64,000 nucleotides of DNA from Terebella lapidaria (lineage: Eukaryota > Annelida > Polychaeta > Terebellida > Terebellidae). Position 1 is the stretch's first letter; each line of letters opens with the position of its first letter. Below the pieces are notes generated by a model. The model saw only the letters and a program-made list of their open reading frames with translations, was not told the DNA's origin and did not search any database. Made by a program: the position numbers and the translations under genes. Below are positions 1 through 11,798 of the stretch, piece after piece. Where the stretch lies: assembly GCA_949152475.1 (NCBI GenBank), contig OX424570.1, positions 25,044,694 through 25,108,693 on the forward strand, written 5' to 3'.

Positions 1-130
1 CACATTCTAATCGGAAGTCATATATGGCAGATTTACAGGTGATCTCAATTTGGCATTCAATTACCTTGAAAGGTCAAAACAGCAATTTTGGTGGAAAAGC
101 TGTGGTTTAACACTAAACAGTTCTCCGGTA
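1..130. repeat. Piece of a dispersed repeat also present near 59.2 kb
   Basis: The first ~125 bases resemble 59235-59345: both share an 'attcaaTtaccttgaaagg'-like stretch, 'aaaggtcaaaac' and a following 'tttttg/tggaaaa' segment in the same order. This is a truncated copy of the repeat described at 58760-59560. No coding potential is visible. Confidence 0.55.
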
Positions 131-229
131 ACCTTTCTTAACCCTTAGGCTAATTTTTAAATGTACTACCGTTAATGCAATCTTAATGAACATCGCTTCG
201 TTGTATTGAATTTTTTTTTTGCATATTGA

Positions 230-1340
230 TATATAGTGATGAAGATGTATTTCTACATAGGTGGTGACCAAGTTTTGGGGGAAAGGTATAATAAAATTAA
301 AGTAGTGATATTATCCACATGTTTATGGATTTATTTCTGGATCAATTATTATTTCGTCTCTAATTTATTGCTGTTGTGAATGTGTATTTGTATGACAAAC
401 ACTTCTTTTGCTCCAAAAGTAATTAGAATGCAAATTATTCCAAAACCAGTGGGTTTTTTTTCATTAATACTACGAATCAGGATTATTTCGATATGTTTCA
501 TAATATTTGTATGTCAAAAGGTGAAGAAAAATGGATATTCAATTGGTTGTCCAAAAGGCAGTTGTCACCATCCAGTATGAATATTCGAACAATAGTAAGT
601 TATCAACACACTGATTAGAAATGTATCAAAAACATAATAATGTGAGATGAAACTAGAATATATACTCATTTGTGCATATGTTTGACAATGATTTTGGGAA
701 TAAAATTTCTGCAACTCTGATCCCGTTGTTTCCTGTATGACATGCTGTCCTTGAAGTGTTCGTGTCTATACACATGCATTGACATTTATCAATAAACCTT
801 ATATAATATAAATGTTACAAATGTATGTGTTCACACAAATAGTACAAACATTACATGAAAAGGATTAATGAAAAAATTGTTAAATTCAAGAAAGCCTAAT
901 TGAATTCAGTTCATCTCTCTCTAGAGACCAACTCTCATTCAGTAATGATTGAATTTACAGGGAGTGGCTACTCTTGAAAACTGCTGAATTTACTTGTTTA
1001 TTATTCCTTACTGGCGCACCAGACCAAAGCACCAGACTCAATCTATTTCAAATTAAAATAATCAATTTTGTACGTACGAAATTAGTTTTGTACAAGTTCA
1101 CGCATTCACGCATTCAAAACTACTTGTGACTCGTCGTTATTGTTAACAAAATGAGACCAACATTGCCGAGTTTATTTATTCATTTCATTTTTTTGCATGC
1201 TGTGAGGTGTGTTACAGAAAATCATAATTATGATATTTTATCAGCCACCGTAATAATAGTATATATACATATGTTCGAGAGACAAAAAAAAACATTAAGT
1301 AGGCAGAGATTTACATGTCATAATTTCAACTGTCATACTG
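230..1340. repeat. AT-rich ~1.1-kb unit, copy A
   Basis: Nearly the whole stretch recurs at 2145-3215 with an offset of about 1.89 kb, so the two are a tandem duplication. Shared landmarks include 'gtgatattatccac', 'tgtgtatttgtatgacaaa', 'aaaatttctgcaactctga' and 'tctctctagagaccaac'. More diverged copies with the same order of landmarks occur at 13500-15060, 15790-16450 and 22000-23040. Short open frames inside both copies are alike only because the DNA is duplicated; I see no gene. Confidence 0.75.
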
Positions 1341-1369
1341 ATAATTGACCTATCACTAAAGCCCCAAAA

Positions 1370-1530
1370 AGTTTTCCGAGTTGCACATTTTTTTTTGTGC
1401 AACTCGGAAAAAAATTTGCACAAAGTTTGCAAATTTTGCCACAAAATTTGCAAAATTTGCACAAAATTTTTTTTGTGCAACTCGGAAAAAAATTTGCACA
1501 ATTTTTTGTTGTGCAACAAAAAATGTTTTG
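1370..1530. repeat. Hairpin-prone repeat of GTGCAACTCGG units with A/T runs
   Basis: The words 'ttgtgcaactcggaaaaaaa' occur at about 1395 and 1474, with the inverse 'tttccgagttgcaca' at about 1373. Between them are A/T runs and 'aaatttgcaca' repeats. The inverse copies can pair into a stem of about 13 bp. No protein is supported; open frames on both strands here are a by-product of the repeat. Confidence 0.6.
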
Positions 1531-2144
1531 TTTGCTCGGAATACTTAATACTGGGTATTGATTCCACGTCTATTACGTCCGCAAACTTCTCTTTGGCCAA
1601 AATAACGTTTTGCAAAATTCGTCGAGAATGACGTAAAAAGACTAGGACAAACTAGTTTGGCGATAGGTAATTGCTCAAAAGTTTGAAATAATAGAAGGAA
1701 CTTGAGCCAATTTCTTATACACTGATTGAGTTCCTGACTAGAGTTCTTTGACAAAACACCCGGAGCATGCCAGAGATTCCCGGAGTAGAGTCCGGCTATC
1801 TCCGGGCTTCTCCAGCTGTTTCTAAAACTCTGTATCTGTGTCGGGAATACATGTGACCATAGCATAAACAGACGGCTTCCCCACCATACTTCTAGATCTA
1901 TATAAAAGAAAACATGTCATACTTGCTAGTGATAATAACAATGCCTTTGAATTGTATTGCGCAAAATAACATGCAGTTCTACGCGTATTCCTGTCTACAT
2001 TTTATACTAAATTTCCTAAACTGAAAGGCGAAGACCTGGCGGAGTTCATCAACGATTTGATTCCACAGCCAATTAGCCACAATAGGCCTATAGGTCTATT
2101 GAAAACACTCTCGACGACCTGTTTCCTCGTGCGTGTGATAGAGG
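1531..2144. other. Unassigned spacer between the two AT-rich units
   Basis: I see no gene, splice-flanked exon or clear repeat structure. Part of 1980-2040 ('cctgtctacattttatact', 'aatttcctaaactgaaagg') recurs at 3210-3260, so the duplicated block probably extends into this spacer with rearrangement. Confidence 0.4.
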
Positions 2145-3215
2145 AAAATGGTGGTGACCAAGTTTTGGTAGGAATGTATGATAAAATTATAGTAGTGATA
2201 TTATCCATATGTTGATGGATTTATTTCTAAATCAATTGTTATTTCGTCTCTAATTTATTGCTATTGTGAATGTGTATTTGTATGACAAATACTTTTTTCG
2301 CTCCAAAAGTAATTAGAATGCAAGTTACTCCAAAACCGGTGTTTTTTTCAATAATACTACGAATCAGGATTTATTTCGATATGTTTCATAATATTTGTAT
2401 GTCAAATGGCCAAGAAAAATGGATATTCAATTGGTTGTCCGAAAGGCAGTTGTCACCATCCAGTTTAAATATTCAAACAATAGTAAGTTATCAACACACT
2501 GATTAGAAATGTATCAAAAACATAATAATGTGAGATGAAACTAGAATATAAACTCATTTGTGCATATGTTTGACAATGATTTTTGGAATAAAATTTCTGC
2601 AACTCTGAACCCGTTGTTTCCTATATGACATGCTGTCCTTGAAGTGTTCGTGTCTACACACAGGCATTTACATTTATCAATAAACCTTATTTAATATAAA
2701 TGTTACAAATGTATGTGTTCACACAAATAGTACATACAATACATGGAAAGGATTAATAAAAAATTTGATAAATTCAAGAAAACCTAATTGAATTCAGTTC
2801 ATCTCTCTCTAGAGACCAACTCTCATTCAGTAATGATTGAATTTACAGTGCGTTGCTACTCTTGAAAACTGCTGAATTTACTTGTTTATTTGTCCTTACT
2901 GGCGCACCAGACCCAATCTATTTCAAATTAAAATAACCAATTTTGTACGTACGAAATTAATTTTGTACAAGTTCAAAATCCTTTCCACGCATTCAAAACT
3001 AGTTGTGACGTGTCGTACACGTTTAAAAATGAGATCAAACATGCCGAGTTTAATCATTCAGTTCATTTTTTGCATGCTGTGAGGTGTGTTACAAAAAATA
3101 ATTATGATATATATCAAGCACCGTAATAATAGTATATATACAAATGTTCGAGAGACAAAAAATAACTTTACGAAGGCAGAGATTTACATGTCATAATTTA
3201 AAATTAAGCGTGTTC
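2145..3215. repeat. AT-rich ~1.1-kb unit, copy B
   Basis: Direct, closely similar copy of 230-1340, shifted by 1882-1890 bases. The differences are scattered substitutions and short indels, so the duplication is old enough to have diverged but far closer than the copies at 13.5, 15.8 and 22 kb. Confidence 0.75.
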
Positions 3216-3599
3216 CTGTCTACATTTTACACTAAATTTCCTAAACTGAAAGGCGGAGTTCATCACCGATTTGGTTCAGCAGGCGATTATAGTCCAGCAG
3301 AACTGCAGAAAAGCATGTTTTGGCGTCATTATGAACTCTTTTTGCTGATTCATCATCTCTGAGCATTCCTGAGTCAAATCAGCCGGGTGCCACCTTGGCA
3401 CCCTTGGGGAATTTCTTTCAGAGCCGAAAAACAAAATGGCTGCAACCGAATACCGCTGAATTGACTTCTTTGAAGTATGTGAACATACTTGTTGTTGTTA
3501 ATCTTTCATGCATTTGTTTTATACATTTCCGTAATAATAAACAATAAGGTTACACCTTGTAACCCCTCCATATCTGTGAACCTTTCCTCTCAACATAAT

Positions 3600-4200
3600 G
3601 GTGTATTCACACATCTGTTCGGGTCATTACCAATGGTTGATCGTCATTACCTTCGTCCCGTAGGGGAAGAGGGTATTCCATTTGGGCCTGTCTGTTTGTC
3701 TGTCCGCGTACATAACTCAAAAACGAATGGTCCGATCGACTTGAAATTTATAGGGATGAAGCGTGGTTCGGTCCTCTTCAATTTGTATCAAAATCGGATA
3801 AAAATGGCTGCAATGGTAACCAAAAAAGTGAGAATCACATAATTGGCTATAACTCCAGTTCTAATCCATATTATTTTTGCAAACTATTTTTGTATTTTTC
3901 TTTGGCCAACTCCCGATCGTATGGTGTATCAGCGATGGTCTTACGTCCGAAGTTCCGCATTATCACCTGAGGTCGAAAATTTGGGGGTCACGGTTTGACG
4001 ACTTTTGAGTATTCTGAGATTCAAAACCATATCATGAAGCCAATTTTTAATCTTTTTAAACCGTTTTTGGTTCTGGAAACGTGCCTTGATGATGGAAATT
4101 ATCATCTAAAATAGGCCCAAAGACATTCAAACCACTCTAGCTCTTACAATCTTTATGAAAAGTTACTGAGCAGAACAGATGGGCGAGATCTAAAATAGGT
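3600..4200. repeat. Dispersed repeat with GTCTGT tract
   Basis: Contains 'gggcctgtctgtttgtctgt' followed by 'cataactcaaaaacgaatgg' and 'gatcgacttgaaatttatag'. The style (a short tetranucleotide tract, an 'ataactc' word, then long degenerate sequence) recalls the repeats at 31.3 kb and 58.8 kb, though I cannot show they are one family. The 117-codon open frame at 3489-3842 lies across it and has no recognisable domain. A run of C at 4270-4283 follows. Confidence 0.45.
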
Positions 4201-4389
4201 AGATTATATGTGTCTACTTTGTAATATGACTCAATTCAACTTCATCTTCTCTTCAAGGGCGGCATCAGACCCCCCCCCCCCCCGACATGGTGTCTGAGCT
4301 CCCTATTGGAGGGGGTCTGAAATCTATATGTACACAAATCGCAACCGATCAGAGAGAGGGAGGAAGCCAGCGTACGGCGTGGGGTCTGG

Positions 4390-4690
4390 GCCCGCTCTAA
4401 GCATCTGCCTTCGAAACCAGTCAATATTTTTTGAAAAATATATTCCATATTAAACATGCTAAACTAACTGATTGAAACATACTCACATCAAATGTAATGA
4501 TAATAACCGGTCCTCAGGGAAATTTTGCTTATTTGAACAGGCGGTTCTCGCGTGAATACAGAAACTGTATCCGTCACACGCAGATGTAAACATAGCATAG
4601 AATCGCGAGATAGACTGACAATTCCACGCACATCATAGTATATCACTGATTATTTTCTCACAACTACACTTTGTGTGTGTTGCTGTTATA
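4390..4690 (-). repeat. ~300-bp dispersed repeat, inverted relative to 34130-34420
   Basis: Read on the minus strand, this stretch matches 34130-34420 along its length. Landmarks are the 'tgtgagaaaataatcagtga' word, 'ggaattgtcagtctatctcg', 'acatttgatgtgag' and 'actggtttcgaaggca'. It looks like a short interspersed element or MITE; the ends are not clear by eye. Confidence 0.7.
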
Positions 4691-5006
4691 AAGTAACTAA
4701 CTGACGGGATTTGACCTTGGTTTATTTAAAATATAATTATTCAAATTATAATATATAAACATAATGAAGTTGAGGTAGTTACAATAAAATTAGTTATAAT
4801 GAGAAATAAGACATAATTATTGGAAATGGCTTATGACTAAACAACTACCAAGATATGTGGGTAAATAACACAAATATGATCGACAAAAATCAGAGTCTAA
4901 GGCTGACAAGCGCCACAAAGGCATTGACAGGAACTGGGAATGGTGACAGCCAAAACCGACCCAGCCGGATTTGAGAAACGAAAGCATCCGTCCAGAGGAC
5001 ATCACT

Positions 5007-5718
5007 ATGGAAGCCCATGGAAGGTGACATGTGCGAGAAAAAAATTTGGTGTTTTTTTCTAGTAAAAACCTTGCATGTTCGAACGTAGAAAGTTCAAAGC
5101 TACCACGTTCCCACGTGGAAGCATTTAGTGCTATCACGTTCGCACGTGGTAACTTTAAAACTCATCACGTTCGCACGTAGAAAGGTTTTAGGCTTCCACG
5201 TTCACACATAGAAAGTCCAAAGCTACCATGTTCACACGTGGAAACAATATATGCTTTCACGTTCGCACGTAGAAACTTTAAAACCTATCACGTTCGAACG
5301 TAGAAAGGTGTAGGTTTCCACGTTCACACGTAGAAAGTTTCAAAGCTACCACGTTCACATGTGGAAGCATTTATACCTTTCCACGTTCGACGTAGAAAGA
5401 TTTAGGTTTCCACGTTCACACGTAGAAAAAATCCAAGCTACCACGTTCACACGTGAAAGCATTTGATGCTACCACACCCAAATCTTTGCACGTGCGAACG
5501 TGGTAGCTCCTAAAGTTTCCACGTGCGAACGTGGAAGCTATAAATGCTTCCACGTGTGATCGTGGTAACCTAGGACTTTCCACGTGTGAACGCAATAGCC
5601 TAAACTGTTTCCAGGTGCGAACGTGATAGTGTTAAATGCTTCCACGTTCGAACGTTCTAGGTTTTTGCTGGAAAAGACATATAATTTTTTTACGGGCATG
5701 TCACCTATGGGCTTCCGT
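5007..5718. mobile_element. Foldback element built of tandem CCACGT/ACGTGG hairpin units
   Basis: The ends are inverted: 'atggaagcccatggaaggtg' on the left matches the complement of the right end at about 5700-5718. The flanks acatcact (4999-5006) and acatcaca (5719-5726) look like an 8-bp target duplication with one mismatch. Inside are about 13 units of ~32 bp in one orientation (5065-5470), then about six in the opposite orientation (5485-5665). Each unit centres on a short palindrome such as ccacgt-ttcac-acgtgg. There is no open reading frame of interest, so the element is non-autonomous. The same architecture occurs at 13988-14609. Confidence 0.75.
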
Positions 5719-5799
5719 ACATCACATTATCAGGAAAAAGAAAAAACCTACGGTGACAACTCCGACCCTTAAACCATAATTGTATAATGAGATATAAGC

Positions 5800-7250
5800 T
5801 GGGGGGGGGGGGGGAGCAAATAACAAAGTAAAACAGTTGGTGATTTTACCCCTCTCAACTTAAAGGAGTAAAACATAGGAACCGAAATGAAACCCCGATA
5901 TAAATAAACAATGAAGGAGGGAGTTGGGAATGAACAACAATTGACCATTAAATGATGTGAACAAAGGAGAGATGAAAATAGATGGACCGTACGGTCTTGA
6001 GCGAAGAAAAATGTAATTAAAGTAAGGTGATGGGTAGAAAATGATTAGAATATTCTAGAATCACACAACCCTGTAATGGAAAACTAATAGTTACTACAAC
6101 TGACAAGGAGGATTATGGAAGAAAAGAATGACGAGAGTAAAAATCCTATAGAGATTGATGAACACTGTGGCGATTAGATATAGTGACCGTAACACCGGAA
6201 AAATATTGGTACTGATGGAGAATGTTCATGGATAATATACGGGGTAATGAAATTTGTTGGACGAGGATCTGTCAAACGAGAAAGTGGTAAAAACGAAAAA
6301 CGAAGTAGAAATGGAATCGGTACTACCATTAGTACGATAATATTTTGACTAAATCTGCGAGTTGTGTGACAAATAATCGACCATGGAGGAAAGTACCAAC
6401 AACAATATAGCTGGATTTTGGAGGAGGAACAGTTGGAAATTGGAAGTGAAAGGTCATTGGCAACCGACTTTGCCGATTGAAAATAGCAACGAAGAAAATG
6501 GGATGGGATTAAACAAATGGATTAGTAAAGTGAAAAATGGATTGGAGGACCTTGAACAAAGAGAGGATGGCCATCCATGATCATAGATCTTTGGGAGCAC
6601 ACTAATCCTACTCATGTGGTGAAAATGGTTATGGTATACTATGGTAAGGCCATTAATTCCTAGAGGAATATCTGAAAAAAGTAGGACTTGTGGGTAAAGC
6701 AATGGGTTATAAAGATAAAAAAAGTACCGATAATAATAATGTTAATCTTCTGGTGCTAAGAGTTTTACTTTAAACACACTTACACAAGGGTAGAATCAAA
6801 TAAATTGCTGATGAAATGTGGAAATGAGAATTATGATGCATGGAATATCGATAGAAATAAACATTGACTGAAGAACTATTGGGTGAGGAAATGATGAAAA
6901 CAACAAGTGGAGACAGCACTGAGTAAGACGATGAATTTGGGAATTAATAAGTTAAGGAATAAAAGACGAATGTAAGTTTTTTAATGTATAACTTAAGGGT
7001 ATTGATGAACAAAGTTAGATTATGAGTGTGAGAGTGAAAGATACCCGTATAACCGACGTAAAGATATTGAAAACGTGAAACAATGACGTTGGGTGTACCA
7101 CGTGGAGTGGTTGTGAAGAGATCTTGATTTCTTAACTGTTTATAAATATTGTTTAGGATAGAGAAGGTAAGGGGAATTGACTAATAAGAATTGGTAATAG
7201 GAAACCGAAGAATACGGGGCAGCTGGAGCTCCTGATCTACAGCTAGGGAC
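5800..7250 (+). other. Purine-rich tract without a recognisable gene
   Basis: The plus strand is about 70% A+G in the lines I counted (for example 5881-5940 and 6121-6180), well above the flanks. A poly-G run sits at about 5801-5814. Short open frames (such as 6383-6580, 65 codons) reflect the shortage of pyrimidine-containing stops and show no domain. Confidence 0.5.
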
Positions 7251-7296
7251 TGAGACCTAGAATTAAGAGAATGAACTGGGGCTCCTGACCCACATA

Positions 7297-7768
7297 TTGA
7301 GATTGATAATTAGTATTGAATACATGGACTTGCAGGCTTGGGCTCCTCCTGAGTTCCTTGGCTGTTGGAAGGAGAGGCACCTGAACTACACCCGTAATGC
7401 CAGTATTGATGTTGGAGGTGGTTTCAGGTGCACTGGGATCGGTAGCGTGCGCATCCCTGTGAATTTACATGCGGAGTAGAGACATGCTCAGCAGTCAGTG
7501 GATTGTCGGCTCCAGGGTCGATGGGTACTGTTATGTAGGGATATGGCTCAACAGTCTTGGTTTTCATGTTGTGGAGGCATATTCTGCAATATTAGAAAGC
7601 GACAACAAGTACCTGTGGAACAACATATCATCTGATCTACTAGTTTACTTGAACGAAATTGAGCTCGGAAATGAGAGAGGTGTCGTGATGTTGACTTACT
7701 GGAATCGAATAACCAAAACCACAAACCCTAACGGATTTATAATAAGACATCTTTTGAAGAGAGACTAA
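7297..7768 (+). other. Two short overlapping open frames, no recognised product
   Basis: Frames of 60 and 99 codons lie at 7297-7479 and 7469-7768. The first contains two cysteines and a glycine-rich GGGFRC stretch, the second has no visible motif. Base composition is slightly richer in G and C than the surroundings. There is no convincing splice-site pattern around them. They could be an exon of an unknown gene or chance; I favour chance. Confidence 0.2.
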
Positions 7769-7919
7769 TGGAATAATATTTGATAAAATGGATAGTGAAA
7801 TACAGTACTTAAAATATATACCTAAGTATAATTTATTTAAATATATGAGATATCTGATGGAGGAACTATATAAAATATATAATACTAAAATCTGAACAAT
7901 ACCTCGGGCAACCAGACTT

Positions 7920-8060
7920 AAATTTTACGAAGGGCAGTCAGCCCTAAACATTACCACGGGCAGTCAGCCCTACATTACCATGGGCAGTAAGCCCTAAACA
8001 TTACCATGGGCAGTCAGACCTAGAAGTTCACATGGGCAGGCAGCCCTAAACATTACCAAG
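7920..8060. repeat. Five tandem 24-27-bp units with GGGC-AGTCA-GCCC hairpins
   Basis: Units start with 'gggcagtcagccctaaacat' or a close variant at about 7924, 7951, 7982, 8008 and 8034. Each has a 4-bp GGGC/GCCC stem with a 5-base loop, mutated in some units. It precedes the related GGGC-rich direct repeats at 8127 and 8641. Confidence 0.7.
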
Positions 8061-8126
8061 GTCATGGCCTCTTACATCAAGTAAGTGACAATTTTCCATA
8101 GGAAAGACATGATTGATAACACTGGT

Positions 8127-8226
8127 AACTAGGGCACGCAGCCACGACTGACAGTGCAAGTTCTGGAGCCTGTTAATTGGACTCCCAGGATAAATCCCAC
8201 AACGAGAGCAGACACTGACATTGAAA
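8127..8226 (+). repeat. ~100-bp direct repeat, copy 1 of 2
   Basis: About 90% identical by eye to 8643-8743. Both contain 'ggagcctgttaattggactc' and 'cgagagcagacactgacatt'. The two copies flank the TA microsatellite at 8391-8488, so the block between may be a local duplication or the ends of an inserted element. Confidence 0.75.
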
Positions 8227-8387
8227 CATTATATAGATATATATGGTAAATATTGATAAATATATACAATTTTTTTGCAAATATAGTATATTTTATGTAT
8301 ATACGGTATAAAAACAATGGTATGATACAGAAGAAATGAATCAAACTGAAATACTGGAACAGGGGCACACAGCCCACAACTGAAATA

Positions 8388-8491
<104 letters not shown>

Positions 8492-8642
8492 TTTTTTAAA
8501 TATAACATATAATTTAATATAGTACATTTGTATATATGATATGAAAACAATGTTTTGATAAGGCATATAAAATAAATGAAGACAAAACTGAACTGGGGAA
8601 CACAGCCCAACATATACAAATTACATGAATAATAAAAATGGT

Positions 8643-8743
8643 AACTAGGGCACAGCCACAACTGACAGCGAAAGCTCTGGAGCCTGTTAATTGGACTCCC
8701 AGGATAAACCCAGCAACGAGAGCAGACACTGACATTAAAACAT
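8643..8743 (+). repeat. ~100-bp direct repeat, copy 2 of 2
   Basis: Second copy of the 8127-8226 repeat in the same orientation, with a few substitutions and small gaps. Confidence 0.75.
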
Positions 8744-8749
8744 GTATGC

Positions 8750-10205
8750 ATGCGAATATGTAATATATACCTCGTTTGTTCATTTCAGGTTATGTGCTAT
8801 ATGGGCAATAATTATTGGTGTTTATCATCAGTTCATACGACGTTAGTTCTATTAGCAAATAACTCATTTTGAATTTAGCACCTGCGCACCTGGGGCTATT
8901 TTCCTGAATTGTGTGTATCTAATATTTTCTCGTGAATCTAAATGTACTTTCATTTCCCAAGCCTCAGGAAGCCTCCAGAAGTGTACCAGTATATCTGGAT
9001 GTCTTTCAGCAACGAAGGCCTATTTTATACATGTACCTCTTGCGAAGTGTGCCTGATGATATTCAAGCTTGGCACAGTGTGATATTTTTCCCCCGTAAAA
9101 TATCCAGTATATAACATTTCTTCTATCATGTAAAATTCGGGAGTGTATTGAATGTTGAACCTGGCATGAGGTTGCATATATTAGTCAAATTTAAATGCCC
9201 AAAAACGTTTGAGTAATATATTCTGTGTCTATCAGCAACATTCATCCTAACATCGTTATGACCTTGTTCGTTCACGTTGTATTTGTCTACTTCGAATTAT
9301 GTCAAATGCCGGATGAAAACAAACCACTTGAGGAATGAATTATGTACCAATAAGAACAGTTATTCTCAGGATGATAAAAACTTTGAGGTTATAAATCTCA
9401 TACATTCGAATAACAATGAGCTTTTGACTTTCTTGGTAGTCCAGATTATAAGATGAATATTTGACGAATGTCACATAAATGTATTATACCACATACCATA
9501 CATATAATAACCGCCCCTTAAGGGATACAATGGTGATAAGTTGACCATATATCATATAAATGATAGACCATATGATTCGCATGTCCATTCGATATGGAGC
9601 TGAAAGTGGAGTTATACTTTTAATATTTGACAAAGTAGGCCTAAGATAATTTCAGCTCTTCGTTTTCGCATTGCTCAATCAAAAACAAAAATAATTTGGT
9701 GGCCATAAGTTTCACCCAGTTTGTAACTTGATCACTAAGATTATTGCCTCGGATGGAAAAAACATAAAATGGCCGCCAGTCTCAAGCTTTGAATTCATCA
9801 GAAGAATACTAGTGGTCATCAATGTATCAATATTTGTGATACAGGTACATGTATTTTCACTTACATGTCGAGGTTCGAAAGACGAAGGAATCAAATAATG
9901 TAAATGAAATCTGTATTCGATCATAATTCAATCAAATATGCCTGACGGCCTCAATGCACAGATAAATAAAAACCTTAACATCTTGTACTGGCCGCATTGT
10001 TTTTATATTCAGATTCGATTTGAGAACATAATAGCAGATTATACACTAATGGTTTTTATTATCCATTCATCAGCAGGATTAACTCTATGTCTGGTGTGCG
10101 ATATGTCTTCATCTGACGTGTGAAGCGAAACCATTCATCTCATTCCAAACATGTTAAATTATGAAAAGTGTTCTCAACAATATTTTCCTTTCATATTTTT
10201 TACAG
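8750..10205. other. Gene-free stretch upstream of the first lectin fragment
   Basis: I looked here for the signal-peptide, PAN-like and EGF exons that the downstream paralogue has and found none. No repeats are obvious. The last bases (pyrimidine tract and 'ttttacag' at 10197-10205) form the splice acceptor of the exon at 10206. Confidence 0.5.
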
Positions 10206-11798
10206 ATGCTCGTCATTGCTCCACCGACACCAACCCGTGTCTAAATGGAGGATCATGTGTGTCTGAGTCTAGTACAGAGTACCACTGCCTCTGTCTGGAC
10301 AACTTCTCTGGAAAACATTGTCAGTGTCCCATCTACACCGGAGTCACGAGTGTAGTGTCGGTCAATGTCTCTCTTGATTACGGGTATACCTTTCCTCGAG
10401 ATATTGAAGTCAGTGTTGAGACTGATAATGCCGGATATCACTGGATTGTACGTAGGTTCCTCCAGAACGTAAAAATAGAACTTTACTCCAACGCAAAATT
10501 TTTTTTTATATTAATGAATTAAATATTGTCGAAACGCAATGCATGTTTTCTTAGTGTCTGTTGTATTTCGGTAGAGATTGCAAAAAGTAAGACATTTCAC
10601 AAGGAAAGCTGTTATTATCATATACAATGCCTCTACGAATTTATACAAGTACGTTCATCCCCTTTGATGAAGGTGTTGCTGAAGCGCATGGACGGCTCTG
10701 TGTCTTTCGACTTGGACTGGGATAGTTACAGGAATGGCTTTGGAGATCACGCATCCGAATTTTGGTTGGGTGAGTCACTGCGCACAAAACGTTTTTATGA
10801 TGCAGTTGTATAATCAATGCACTCAGTCATTATATACGCGTGAATGAAAACACGCTTTGTGTCATATGATAAGGCCGTGTTGTGTTAGGACTTTGTTTAG
10901 GGTCAGCCAGAATTCGAGAAAGTATCAGGCAGCACGGAATATTTTATTCGCACACAAATTTTAACACAAGCCAATATTCAATCTATACAATGTACATCTC
11001 AAGTGGAAATATGTTCTATCGACACCAGAACTAAGGGGGAAAACGTGCACATTTTGAAAAAAAATATCATTTTATTGCCCATTAATTACCCGACATTGAA
11101 GGCAAGAGAAATTTAAAGAACAACTACCTAAAAATATCGTTAAATGACCAAGATTTCATGTGTGTTAGCGCCAAATTTTGTGGAAAAGCTACCCGCACGC
11201 GGACGCTGAACAAACTCCACACACAACACGGCCTAAAGTACATATTGATTCCCAGGTAATGACAACATTCATCACCTTACCAACAATGGAAGCTCCTGGA
11301 TCCTTCGTGTTGACCTGGAATCATTTGGTGGAGAATGCCGATATGCTGAGTACATGAGGTTCTGCGTCGGATCTGAGTCCGACAAGTACAAACTGGATGT
11401 TGGCCTCTATAGCGGAGATGCTGGTATAGGTACTTTCTTTGACACTTGCAGACAATCCTGATAATAATATGTACATGAAATAAACAGATTCATTATACAC
11501 TATGGAAAAACATTAGAAGTAACTAGTTTTTCTCTGTCTAGGTGACACTTTACGTAGGTTCGACGGTCACATGTTCAGCACAGGGGACAGGGATAAGGAC
11601 AACTTGCCAGTCGGGAGCTGTGCATCCCAGAGAAGTGGGGGTTGGTGGTACTTTAGCATGATAAACTTCTGTAGTGTCGCTAAGCTGACGGGCGAGTACG
11701 GGGAGGTCAAGGCTGATGACGAGCGGATTCTCTGGTGGAGTTGGCAGTCGCATACTGACAGATTCAGACGTGTCACCATGAAAATGAGACCTAACTGA
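10206..11798 (+). pseudogene. 5'-truncated fibrinogen-related lectin gene (copy 1)
   Basis: Four exons with good GT-AG borders: 10206-10447, 10673-10769, 11256-11423 and 11542-11798. They encode an EGF-like module (six cysteines, NGGSC and HCLCL motifs), a linker, and a fibrinogen C-terminal-like domain ([28 protein letters not shown] calcium-site-like loop, GGWWY, WSWQ, MKMRP end). The first three exons have exactly the lengths of the matching exons of copy 2 (242, 97 and 168 nt), so the genes are tandem duplicates. The last exon is 18 nt shorter, the cysteine two residues after GGWWY has become Met, and the C-terminal Cys is lost. No signal peptide or upstream exon was found, so copy 1 is probably a decaying fragment, though an unseen distant first exon is possible. 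Confidence 0.7.

Noticed and set aside
3489..3842. 117-codon open frame on the plus strand
   Set aside because: Lies across a dispersed repeat; no domain.
8932..9114. Possible 5' exon for the first lectin copy
   Set aside because: No signal peptide, no cysteine pattern and no match to exons 1-3 of the second copy.
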